From Nitrososphaerales archaeon TH1920 (GTDB lineage Archaea > Thermoproteota > Nitrososphaeria > Nitrososphaerales > Nitrososphaeraceae), in assembly GCA_014523495.1 (NCBI GenBank), contig JAATVM010000131.1, positions 1 through 12,588 on the forward strand: a stretch of 12,588 bases of DNA. Direction: 5' to 3'. This document shows, in pieces, positions 7,308 to 12,588 of the stretch. Position numbers and translations under genes: made by a program. The notes under the pieces are model-generated. The model worked only from the letters and a program-made list of their open reading frames with translations, was not told the DNA's origin and searched no databases. The first letter of the stretch is position 1, and each line of letters opens with the position of its first letter.

Positions 7308-7595
7308 ATGCCAAAGAAAAGGACAAGCAGAGGACGAACCAAAGGCGGGAAAGGAAGTTCAGGAACAGTTCATTGTAGTCAGTGCGGGGCCATGGTTCCT
7401 AGGGATAAAGCAAAAAAAGTCACTGGTAGAATTACATTAGTAGAACCCACTTTGGCAAAGGAATTAAGAGCTCAGGGAGCATATATTGCACCTTCGATGG
7501 ATGTCAAATTTTATTGTGTTTCTTGCGCTGTGCATAGAGGAATAGTAAAAGTTAGATCAGAATCGGAACGTAGAAGGACAGGAAGGCTTGGATAA
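7308..7595 (+). CDS. rps26e: Small ribosomal subunit protein S26e
   Basis: This 95-residue protein belongs to the S26e family, found in eukaryotes and in TACK and related archaea but not bacteria; in eukaryotes it sits near the mRNA exit channel of the small subunit. It opens with a very basic tail (PKKRTSRGRTKGGKGSSG) that contacts rRNA. Zinc ligands are C23 and C26 (HCSQCG) and C70 and C73 (FYCVSCAVHRGIV). The conserved VPRDKA block lies at 30-35 and a basic end (RRRTGRLG) closes the protein. Length is close to archaeal homologues. The ATG is supported by a TATA box about 28 nt upstream. It converges on the phosphatidyltransferase gene with 9 bp between stops. Confidence 0.95.
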   Translation: MPKKRTSRGRTKGGKGSSGTVHCSQCGAMVPRDKAKKVTGRITLVEPTLAKELRAQGAYIAPSMDVKFYCVSCAVHRGIVKVRSESERRRTGRLG

Positions 7596-7604
7596 AATAC
7601 AGCA

Positions 7605-8204
7605 CTATATCCTTTTTAAGATATACCTAAATCTTTGAACAAAAGAGAAACTTGAGATTAAAATAATAATGATAACTCCCCATTGAATTGAATCTGAAAT
7701 TGGAATCAAACCGCATATCGATAAAATTAACAATCTTTCAGCTCTCTCTCCTATTCCTACACCCTTCAATTCAATACCCAGTGATTCTGATCTTGCTCTC
7801 AGATAGCTCACTAATATAGACGACGATAAAGCAATCATTGCTAAAACAGGATTTGATAATCCCCCTATTGCTATCCCTATAAAAATTAAAGCTTCAGAAA
7901 TTTTGTCAAAATTAGAATCTAGAAAAGCACCTTTAGTAGTAGATCTCTTCGTTACGCGTGCTACACTTCCGTCCACTATATCAAAAAAACCTGAAAGCAA
8001 GAGCATGATACTTGCAAATATTTGTGAGGGAAACTCGATTCCTTGTTCATTCAAAAAATTGGTGATACCAAAGAAAATGCTTGATAAGATGGCAAATCCA
8101 AATCCAATCATACTCCAAAACGTAGGCGATAAACCAAGTGACCCGAAATTATTTCCTATTACCGTTGTAATGGGAATTAATTTTTCTCTAAACTTATTAA
8201 GCAA
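7605..8204 (-). CDS. CDP-alcohol phosphatidyltransferase, likely archaetidylinositol phosphate synthase type
   Basis: This 199-residue integral membrane enzyme transfers a lipid phosphate from CDP-archaeol to an alcohol acceptor, making polar head groups. The full family signature D-x2-D-G-x2-A-R-x8-G-x3-D-x3-D is present: D75, D78, G79, A82, R83, G92, D96 and D100, the two-metal catalytic site. Hydrophobic segments lie at about 30-48, 62-76, 103-118, 120-135, 157-170 and 175-188, giving the six helices usual for the family. The RARSESLGI and GIGERAERL segments (136-158) are like those of archaeal inositol-phosphate-type enzymes, so archaetidylinositol phosphate synthase is the best guess; glycerol phosphate is an alternative acceptor. 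The start is TTG at 8202-8204: an in-frame TAA lies at 8208-8210 and no suitable ATG exists downstream. Confidence 0.88.
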   Translation of the reverse strand: MLNKFREKLIPITTVIGNNFGSLGLSPTFWSMIGFGFAILSSIFFGITNFLNEQGIEFPSQIFASIMLLLSGFFDIVDGSVARVTKRSTTKGAFLDSNFDKISEALIFIGIAIGGLSNPVLAMIALSSSILVSYLRARSESLGIELKGVGIGERAERLLILSICGLIPISDSIQWGVIIIILISSFSFVQRFRYILKRI

Positions 8205-8364
8205 GTATTATCATATAATTTATACATCTAGCAAATATTCTTATTGTTATACAGATGAGACCTAAATAATTCAAATTATAGAACTTGAAACTAGGTCGAA
8301 TCAGAAACCTAAACTTCAAATCGTATAATTGTTAATCTCTTCTTAACATCGCGCTTTGTACTAT

Positions 8365-9036
8365 TTAGTAAAGTTTGTCATGTTCTATTTCTTCCGAACC
8401 ACAGTCTACGGTTTTTTCAATTGGTAATTTTGGTAATTTGGGATCTTGTAGATTTTTTACTAATTTCCAATTATTTGCTAGCTGAACTGCATCAATCTCG
8501 CAATTGGTGATAATTTTATTTTGATAATTAACAATGGGATTCATTAGATCATGAAAGTTTGAATGTCCTAATCCAAGTGCATGCCCAAGTTCATGTTTCA
8601 AAACAAGATTTAGAGTCTCTTCATCTATCTTTTCTTCGTTAAAATTTACTGAGAGACGTATTTTGACCTTTTTTATGAAACCTTTATCATCCAGAACACT
8701 TGTAGTTTGACCGACAGTTTTTTCACCTTTATGTTCAAAAGTTATCAAAACATCTGCATTGGATGGATCCTGAACTTCTTTGAACTTTACATTCTCTAAC
8801 TTGGAATTCCAATCTTTAAGAGAATTTTTCATAACGTTATCCTTCTGGCTATTTTCAACATGAAATGTCAATATACCATCATTCAATCTATCACCCCAAG
8901 TACAACATATTTGTAAAATATTGTGGTTATTCTCTCTGGTCAAGTTATTGACTTCGGGAAAGGATTTGGGGTATGACAAAATTGCTACTATAATTACTAC
9001 ATTCAGCACGATATTGAAATTACCTGTTTTTTTCAA
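8365..9036 (-). CDS. Secreted matrixin-like zinc metalloprotease
   Basis: This 223-residue predicted extracellular protease of the metzincin type (M10-like) carries HELGHALGLGH at 148-158, giving the three zinc-binding histidines and the catalytic Glu149, and a Met-turn at HDLMNP (M165). It lacks an obvious pro-domain cysteine switch. Residues 1-21 (MKKTGN then FNIVLNVVIIVAIL) form a signal peptide or anchor. Residues about 52-135 contain the expected strand region (DVLITFEHK, VKIRLSVNF). C44/C45, C179 and C212 could form disulfides. The start is TTG at 9034-9036; an in-frame TAA directly upstream excludes extension, and a later ATG would lose the signal. The substrate is unknown. The catalytic core is small, as in archaeal matrixin homologues. 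Confidence 0.88.
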   Translation of the reverse strand: MKKTGNFNIVLNVVIIVAILSYPKSFPEVNNLTRENNHNILQICCTWGDRLNDGILTFHVENSQKDNVMKNSLKDWNSKLENVKFKEVQDPSNADVLITFEHKGEKTVGQTTSVLDDKGFIKKVKIRLSVNFNEEKIDEETLNLVLKHELGHALGLGHSNFHDLMNPIVNYQNKIITNCEIDAVQLANNWKLVKNLQDPKLPKLPIEKTVDCGSEEIEHDKLY

Positions 9037-9094
9037 TTATATCAGTACATGTTTTACAATTCTACATTGTGTGTATATTATTATGGTTGATAAA

Positions 9095-9208
9095 TTACAT
9101 CCTAAGCATAATCAATGAACGGTTAAATGCGGGAAGATTTTGATTGACCAGCGCGTTATCAATTTGAATTATCCAATCGTAAAAGACATTTGAATTAATG
9201 CTAAGCAT
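9095..9208 (-). CDS. Possible 37-aa microprotein overlapping the aIF2 beta stop
   Basis: An ATG at 9206-9208 overlaps the last eight bases of the aIF2 beta gene (TATGCTTAG) and opens 37 codons ending at 9095. The peptide begins MLSINSNVFYDWIIQID and ends PAFNRSLIMLRM. It has an amphipathic helical pattern (FYDWIIQIDNALVNQ) and no cysteines. The overlap is the arrangement expected for translational coupling to the upstream gene. Upstream of this ATG the same frame continues open inside aIF2 beta, but that part is shadow. I recognise no family. It could equally be a chance ORF in a 164-bp gap; conservation in relatives would decide. Confidence 0.35.
   Translation of the reverse strand: MLSINSNVFYDWIIQIDNALVNQNLPAFNRSLIMLRM
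9102..9112. repeat. 11-bp direct repeat CTAAGCATAAT, left copy
   Basis: CTAAGCATAAT occurs here and again at 9201-9211, 99 bp apart and in the same orientation. The two copies bracket the 37-aa ORF: one overlaps its start and the aIF2 beta stop, the other its last codons. On the minus strand both read ATTATGCTTAG. Confidence 0.5.
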
Positions 9209-9211
9209 AAT
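9201..9211. repeat. 11-bp direct repeat CTAAGCATAAT, right copy
   Basis: Second copy of the repeat at 9102-9112. It contains the aIF2 beta stop codon (TAG on the minus strand) and the ATG of the 37-aa ORF. Whether this comes from a short duplication or from chance cannot be told from one genome. Confidence 0.5.
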
Positions 9212-9629
9212 TTCCCTTGACTGATGATCTTGCACCACATGCCTCACATACCAGAAAGCCAAGTTTTTTCGTTTTTTCTGTTCTAGTATCTGGACTTTGA
9301 CAGACAGGACAAATAACATAGTCTCTTACGTACCTTTCCATTAGAGCTCCAAACGATGAGGGCTCCTTGCGACCCAGAAAGATAACTCTTTCACCAGCAA
9401 TATATCCTGCAGATGCAAGTTCTTTATTCAGATAAAGTAACAGCTTTTCAGGTTCCCTTCTTAATGCTTTAGGAAAATCCATGAAATTTCTAAAAATTGT
9501 TCGTTGGCCAACCCAGATAATTTGAGGCTTAGGAATTTCCAGTCTTGTTGAATCTTTCTTTGAAGCATTGACCAAATCTCCCTGAATTCTATTTAGGAGA
9601 TTTTCATATGATTTATCTAATTTGTGCAT
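9201..9629 (-). CDS. eif2b: Translation initiation factor aIF2, beta subunit
   Basis: The beta subunit of archaeal initiation factor 2, which with alpha and gamma brings initiator Met-tRNA to the small ribosomal subunit. From ATG 9627-9629 the protein has 142 residues, the usual aIF2 beta length. It begins with a helical segment (MHKLDKSYENLLNRIQ), then the central alpha/beta domain (TIFRNFMDFPKALRREP, LLLYLNKEL, GYIAGERVIFLGR), and ends with a zinc ribbon of C107, C110, C128 and C131 (YVICPVCQSPDT, LVCEACGARSSVKG). The frame stays open upstream, with an ATG at 9666-9668 and a TTG at 9708-9710 that would add 13 or 27 residues. I prefer the shorter form because the extension has no family counterpart I know. 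Its stop overlaps a possible 37-aa ORF. Confidence 0.93.
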   Translation of the reverse strand: MHKLDKSYENLLNRIQGDLVNASKKDSTRLEIPKPQIIWVGQRTIFRNFMDFPKALRREPEKLLLYLNKELASAGYIAGERVIFLGRKEPSSFGALMERYVRDYVICPVCQSPDTRTEKTKKLGFLVCEACGARSSVKGNYA

Positions 9630-9779
9630 ACTATTGGGTATATTGAAGGCTTTAATGTTCTTTATCATGAAAGAAAAATTACATAAATGTTCCAGATTAA
9701 TCTGTACCAAAAAACCAATTAGTTATCAATAACTCAAGAATATCTGTGCTGTACGATATGGTAATATGCTAGATCATAT

Positions 9780-10385
9780 CTATTGTTTGACCCCCTCTTT
9801 AAGCCAATAAAAGAACGGTACAATTGGATCATCGTAAGGCAATAACTTAGAATTCTTAACATTAAAACCAAGTAAAAGCATACGTCCTTCTAACTGTTCT
9901 ACTATATCTGCGGGTAGATCAATACCTCGAAGAGGATTAAATAACTTGAAAAAATAATCTTGTTTGTAGTAGGCAAGATGCCATGCGTAACAATCTGTAA
10001 GAATGGTTGGATCTTTTGATATTCTTTTAGTTATATCAAAATTCACTTTCTTATTGCTATTCTTATTATTTGAATCAATTAAAATCTGCATTGATCTTTT
10101 GTTGAAATTTTCTCTCAACATTTCTTGGTTCATGTTAATAGGATTGTTTGAATAAATCCTAATCTGCCTTGCAAGTTGGTCCATCGTTTTTCTTGCAATA
10201 TCTTTTACATTGATAATTTCCATTTCCCCATTTACTTTGTAATCTTTACCAAAAATGTAAAAAGAGGCAACTAATTCATCTTTTTGTGTGAACGGCAAAT
10301 TTGATTTTCCATTTATAAAGTTTAATACTCTATACGAAAAATCTCTAGGGATAAAAATTCCCATATATGAATCTGAAATAATCAA
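9780..10385 (-). CDS. Conserved-looking protein of unknown function (201 aa)
   Basis: A 201-residue protein that I do not recognise. It has no signal peptide, membrane helix, CxxC pair or nucleotide-binding motif, and one cysteine (in DCYAWHL). The N-terminal half is mixed strand and helix (MGIFIPRDFSYRVLNFI, DELVASFYIFGKDYKV). The middle is Asn/Lys-rich and probably flexible (residues about 82-118, including SNNKNSNKK). The C-terminal part is compact and aromatic (YYKQDYFFKLFNPL, GRMLLLGFNV, PIVPFFYWLKEG). Composition and length look coding and no competing frame exists. The start is TTG at 10383-10385, or ATG at 10362-10364 (194 residues). A TATA-like TTTTAAATT at 10420-10428 suits either. 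It stands alone between ferredoxin and aIF2 beta on the same strand; context gives no role. Confidence 0.75.
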   Translation of the reverse strand: MIISDSYMGIFIPRDFSYRVLNFINGKSNLPFTQKDELVASFYIFGKDYKVNGEMEIINVKDIARKTMDQLARQIRIYSNNPINMNQEMLRENFNKRSMQILIDSNNKNSNKKVNFDITKRISKDPTILTDCYAWHLAYYKQDYFFKLFNPLRGIDLPADIVEQLEGRMLLLGFNVKNSKLLPYDDPIVPFFYWLKEGVKQ

Positions 10386-10433
10386 CTTTTGTCTTTAGAA
10401 ATTTGGTTAATGGAATATTAATTTAAAAGTAAC

Positions 10434-10456
10434 AAAAATATATTTTTTGGAAAAAA
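10434..10456 (-). terminator. Oligo-T terminator after the ferredoxin gene
   Basis: Just past the ferredoxin stop the minus strand reads TTTTTT, CC, AAAAAA and then a second T5 tract at 10434-10438. Archaeal RNA polymerase terminates on such runs of T without needing a hairpin, and the T6/A6 pairing adds a weak stem. This separates the ferredoxin transcript from the next gene. Confidence 0.45.
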
Positions 10457-10471
10457 TGAGGAAAAGATTAC

Positions 10472-11008
10472 CTAGTGTGCATGTGGCGGAGGCGCACTAC
10501 CTTTTGACAAAGCTTCATTGAACGTACCTGAAGCCTTTTCATGAAATTCAAGTGCAGCTTGATCTACTTTTACAGCTTGTGGTGGACAAACTGAAACGCA
10601 GGCCATACACCAAATGCAATCATGTTCACGAATTGCATCTGCCTTATCGGTATAATCTTTACGTTCTTCTTTGACGTCGCTACCTGTTCCCTTCCATGTC
10701 TGATTCTTTGCTTCTGTAGCAGGAACATCATGTTCTGTTCTATACCACTGGAATACCTGTACAGGACATGCTTCGATACAAGCACCATCGGCAACACATG
10801 AATCCCAATCAACTGCTACCATAGTACCGCTCACACCAAGAGGTACGATTTGTTCACCCCTTGCGGCATAGGCAGCCTTTACTTCTTCGTTTTCTGCAGC
10901 TTCTTGTAGTTTTCCTGGTCCCCACATAAAATGGAAATGTTCACCATCATCAAGTTGTATCTTACCAGTGACTTCATGATTTTTTGGAAAGTCCGGATCT
11001 ATAGGCAT
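10472..11008 (-). CDS. Dicluster ferredoxin, Sulfolobus zinc-ferredoxin-like, with C-terminal extension
   Basis: A 178-residue cytoplasmic electron carrier. The first binding motif is C71-x2-D74-x2-C77-x3-C81-P (CVADGACIEACP), the Sulfolobus pattern in which Asp replaces a cysteine, suggesting a 3Fe-4S (or labile 4Fe-4S) cluster completed by C141. The second is C131-x2-C134-x2-C137-x3-C141-P (CIWCMACVSVCP), a 4Fe-4S cluster sharing C81. The N-terminal extension has H11, H24 and H26 (GEHFHFMWGP), similar to the His-rich zinc-binding part of Sulfolobus ferredoxin. The segment between the motifs is about 25 residues longer than in Sulfolobus. After the core there is an extra tail (about 152-178) ending PPPHAH. 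It probably serves 2-oxoacid:ferredoxin oxidoreductases. ATG at 11006-11008 with a TATA box close upstream. Confidence 0.9.
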   Translation of the reverse strand: MPIDPDFPKNHEVTGKIQLDDGEHFHFMWGPGKLQEAAENEEVKAAYAARGEQIVPLGVSGTMVAVDWDSCVADGACIEACPVQVFQWYRTEHDVPATEAKNQTWKGTGSDVKEERKDYTDKADAIREHDCIWCMACVSVCPPQAVKVDQAALEFHEKASGTFNEALSKGSAPPPHAH

Positions 11009-11036
11009 GTTTATCGTTTTGATCTTTGTCTAAATA

Positions 11037-11045
11037 TTATATAAA
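11037..11045 (-). promoter_or_regulatory. TATA box of the ferredoxin gene
   Basis: TTTATATAA on the minus strand, centred about 33 nt before the ATG at 11008. This is close to the archaeal consensus and predicts a leader of only a few nucleotides. It is the best-matching TATA box in the window, in keeping with strong expression of a central ferredoxin. Confidence 0.55.
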
Positions 11046-11164
11046 CCATATGTGTAAAAGTTATCAAAATGCATCTTGCCAACCTTAATTATTAAAGTAT
11101 GTATTGGGAATTAATTTTCTGTGGTCCAATTTTGTAGACTTATTCATATTAATTGAATATCTTG

Positions 11165-12271
11165 TTATGATTTTATGGCTTCTTCAACTTTATTCGCTAT
11201 TAAATTTATATCATCTTCTGTCAGCGATGGATGCACGGGTAATGATAGAACACTTCTCGAAGCCCATTCTGTTATTTTAAGGTCCCCATTATGAAATTTT
11301 GAATAATACGGAGTTTGATGAACTGGAGGATCATAATAGATGGTTGCTCCGATTCCATTATCATTTAATAATTTTTTTACTCTATTCCTAAGAGTATTGA
11401 AGGCTACGGTATAAAGATACCAATTATATTTAACTCTAGGATTTTCTTGTGGAAGAACTATATCATGGTTGGCAATTTTAGCTGTTAATAGTTCTTTTAG
11501 TCTTTTTGCATTAATCGTTCTTTTGTGCAACATGGATTGAATTTTTTTCATCTGTGTTTTTGCAATAGCTGCAGAGATTTCTGGTAATCGCATATTGAAT
11601 CCAATTATTCGGGTATCATATCCACCCACCATTCCGTGATTTCTTATCATTCTAAGTTTTTCTGCAAATTCATCGCTATTGGTTGTAATTGCACCTCCTT
11701 CGCCGGAAGTTAAGACCTTCGATGCATACATGCTAAAACATCCCATTTCACCGAGAGTTCCTGTCTGTTTTCCATCATATGAAGAGCCTAAAGACTGGCA
11801 AGCATCCTCAATTACCAATAGGGAATATTTTCTTGCAAATTCTAGTATTTCATCCATTTTTGCAGGGTGACCGTACAAGTGAACAGGGATTATGGCCCTA
11901 GTTCTTTTGGTAACCTTGTTTTTTAGATCAAGAGGATTAATTGTGTAGGTATCTTTCTCAATATCCACAAAGACTGGTTTAGCGCCTGTACACGCTACCG
12001 AATTAGCAGTTGCAACAAAAGTAAATGATGGAATCAAAATTTCGTCCTCTTGTTTAATCCCTGCTGCAAGAATCGAGGCATGCAAAGCCGCAGTGCCAGA
12101 ATTTACTGCTACAGCATGTTTGATGTGCAAGAAATTAGCTAATAATTTTTCAAAATCCTGGACCCTTTTCCCACCTAAATTGGAAGCAGAGGTTAAAATT
12201 CCTTCATCTAATACCTTGAGTATTTCTTCTCTTTCATTTTCATCAATTTGTGGTTTATTAATTGGTATCAT
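11165..12271 (-). CDS. DegT/DnrJ/EryC1/StrS-family PLP-dependent sugar aminotransferase
   Basis: This 368-residue aminotransferase of fold type I transfers an amino group, usually from glutamate, to a keto-sugar nucleotide for cell-surface glycans or glycoproteins. Family blocks in order: INKPQIDENE at the start, VNSGTAALHASILAAGI (57-71), IPSFTFVATANSV (80-92), IPVHLYGHPAKMDEI (128-142), VIEDACQSLGS (153-163) with D156 contacting the PLP ring nitrogen, and the Schiff-base lysine K185 in CFSMYASKVLTSGEGG. GFNMRLPEISAAIAK follows and the C-terminal substrate region is complete. Length is typical (360-390). No glycosyltransferase or sugar dehydratase lies beside it in this window, so the substrate stays open. 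Start ATG at 12269-12271; TATA-like TAATTATAAA at 12321-12330 predicts a leader of about 25-30 nt. Confidence 0.92.
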   Translation of the reverse strand: MIPINKPQIDENEREEILKVLDEGILTSASNLGGKRVQDFEKLLANFLHIKHAVAVNSGTAALHASILAAGIKQEDEILIPSFTFVATANSVACTGAKPVFVDIEKDTYTINPLDLKNKVTKRTRAIIPVHLYGHPAKMDEILEFARKYSLLVIEDACQSLGSSYDGKQTGTLGEMGCFSMYASKVLTSGEGGAITTNSDEFAEKLRMIRNHGMVGGYDTRIIGFNMRLPEISAAIAKTQMKKIQSMLHKRTINAKRLKELLTAKIANHDIVLPQENPRVKYNWYLYTVAFNTLRNRVKKLLNDNGIGATIYYDPPVHQTPYYSKFHNGDLKITEWASRSVLSLPVHPSLTEDDINLIANKVEEAIKS

Positions 12272-12320
12272 CTATGGTTCACTAAACTAACAATTACTAT
12301 CATACGAAATAATAATGCTA

Positions 12321-12330
12321 TTTATAATTA
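12321..12330 (-). promoter_or_regulatory. TATA-like box of the aminotransferase gene
   Basis: TAATTATAAA on the minus strand, centred about 54 nt before the ATG at 12271. Transcription would start near 12300, so this gene would have a longer leader than its neighbours. The region is very AT-rich and other boxes are possible. Confidence 0.3.
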
Positions 12331-12423
12331 AAACGTCTCAAATATATTTAATTATATAGTTCATTTAAACAAATAAAAATAAGAAACAGTCCAAGAATCT
12401 CAAGCAGATGTGGCAGAGTGGTC

Positions 12424-12444
12424 TTCTTAAAATTAAGAACACAA
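12424..12444 (+). other. Probable intron in the D loop of tRNA-Ser
   Basis: After GTGGTC the D loop contains a 21-nt insert that includes a hairpin: TTCTTA (12424-12429), loop AAAT, TAAGAA (12434-12439). Excision leaves GGTC-TAATGC, the ordinary serine D-loop sequence. The boundary is ambiguous by one base (12424-12444 or 12425-12445). Non-canonical tRNA introns outside the anticodon loop are known in Thermoproteales and in Thaumarchaeota, where the heteromeric splicing endonuclease accepts relaxed bulge-helix-bulge motifs. Confidence 0.65.
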
Positions 12445-12461
12445 TAATGCGTCGGCCTTGA

Positions 12462-12475
12462 GTTAGACCGAAAGA
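12462..12475 (+). other. Probable anticodon-loop intron of tRNA-Ser
   Basis: Between anticodon TGA (12459-12461) and the 3' half of the anticodon stem (12478-12482) lie 16 bases where two are needed. Excising 12462-12475 (GTTAGACCGAAAGA) leaves the loop CTTGAAA, identical to the common serine UGA loop. Excising 12463-12476 instead leaves G37 and places the cut at the canonical 37/38 site. The sequence alone does not decide between these. Confidence 0.7.
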
Positions 12476-12542
12476 AAGCCGATTCGCCTTCGGGCGAGCA
12501 GGAGTTCAAATCTCCTCATCTGCGTTATGATCTGTCAATGAC

Positions 12543-12550
12543 ATCTTTTT
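12543..12550 (+). terminator. Possible T-run terminator after tRNA-Ser
   Basis: ATCTTTTT lies about 20 nt after the mature 3' end. A T5 run at this distance is enough for archaeal termination. A weaker TTTAA follows. Confidence 0.35.
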
Positions 12551-12588
12551 CAAATTTAACCATTTTATGGCAATACAATCAAAAAAAA

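Larger units (their letters stand above)
12404..12524 (+). tRNA. tRNA-Ser(UGA), class II, probably with two introns
   Basis: The acceptor stem GCAGATG (12404-12410) pairs fully with CATCTGC (12517-12523) and is followed by discriminator G73, the serine-type base; CCA is not encoded. The T arm is AGGAG-TTCAAAT-CTCCT. A long variable arm TCGCC-TTCG-GGCGA makes it class II (Ser or Leu). The anticodon stem TCGGC (12452-12456) pairs with GCCGA (12478-12482), and the loop begins CT-TGA, giving anticodon UGA, which reads UCA serine codons. The gene is 121 nt. Removing a 14-nt insert in the anticodon loop and a 21-nt insert in the D loop leaves 86 nt, a normal tRNA-Ser with D arm GCAGAGTGGTCTAATGC. 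The 5' flank is AT-rich and can hold a promoter (for example CATTTAAAC at 12362-12370). Confidence 0.88.

Noticed and set aside
9056..9070. ACAAT-TCTAC-ATTGT inverted repeat upstream of the protease gene
   Set aside because: A five-base stem in AT-rich DNA is expected by chance and there is no T-run or second copy to support a function.
9212..9319. Upstream part of the frame that contains the 37-aa ORF
   Set aside because: It lies wholly inside the conserved zinc ribbon of aIF2 beta, which is real in the other frame.
10570..10812. 80-aa minus-strand ORF within the ferredoxin gene
   Set aside because: It is an out-of-frame shadow of the ferredoxin, whose cluster motifs are intact.
12404..12524. 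tRNA-Leu(GAG) reading of the class II tRNA
   Set aside because: Setting GAG as the anticodon breaks the five-pair anticodon stem, and the discriminator is G, which fits serine rather than leucine (usually A).
12567..12588. Possible start of a plus-strand gene (ATG GCA ATA CAA TCA AAA AAA) at the right edge
   Set aside because: Only seven codons are visible, with no clear promoter or ribosome site, so it cannot be told from chance.
1..12588. Mobile elements, CRISPR arrays, toxin-antitoxin or defence genes
   Set aside because: Both strands were scanned for transposase, integrase, nuclease and repeat-spacer patterns and none was found.

Overview
The window looks like a chromosomal segment of an AT-rich archaeon of the Thaumarchaeota (Nitrososphaeria, ammonia-oxidiser lineage). 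The evidence is a set of archaeal information-processing genes: Orc1/Cdc6, translation factor aIF2 beta and ribosomal protein S26e, which is typical of TACK archaea. To these are added a Sulfolobus-type dicluster ferredoxin, an archaeal-type CDP-alcohol phosphotransferase, TATA boxes about 25-35 nt before start codons (leaderless or near-leaderless mRNAs) and an intron-bearing tRNA. The low GC would fit a Nitrosocosmicus-like or Nitrosopumilus-like genome, but that narrower placement is inference. No insertion sequence, phage gene, CRISPR array or toxin-antitoxin pair was seen.

Layout. Positions 1-1273 (minus strand): the start of a secreted or membrane protein cut by the left edge, a 99-aa Cys/His protein, and a membrane-anchored TPR protein. 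Positions 1503-3486 (plus): a 46-aa zinc-ribbon microprotein, a 394-bp gene-free AT-rich stretch with inverted repeats, then orc1/cdc6 followed at once by a small winged-helix protein; the gene-free stretch is a candidate replication origin. Positions 3612-7213: CTP synthase (plus) meets an NAD-kinase-like protein with a C-terminal winged helix (minus) tail to tail with one base between the stops, followed by a PfkB-family kinase (minus). Positions 7308-8204: S26e (plus) converges on a CDP-alcohol phosphatidyltransferase (minus) with 9 bp between. Positions 8365-11008 (minus): a secreted matrixin-like zinc protease, a 37-aa ORF overlapping the aIF2 beta stop codon, aIF2 beta, an unrecognised 201-aa protein and a dicluster ferredoxin. 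Positions 11165-12271 (minus): a DegT/DnrJ/EryC1-family aminotransferase. Positions 12404-12524 (plus): a class II tRNA-Ser(UGA) that seems to carry two introns.

How the genes fit together. Most are housekeeping genes packed with little spacing. CTP synthase supplies CTP, which is needed for the CDP-archaeol used by the phosphatidyltransferase, but nothing shows that they are co-regulated. The orc1/wHTH pair is a likely operon (stop codon directly followed by ATG). The least ordinary items are the NAD-kinase/winged-helix fusion with altered nucleotide-binding motifs, the doubly interrupted tRNA-Ser, two very small possible proteins, and the 201-aa orphan. I see no clear multi-gene novel system here.
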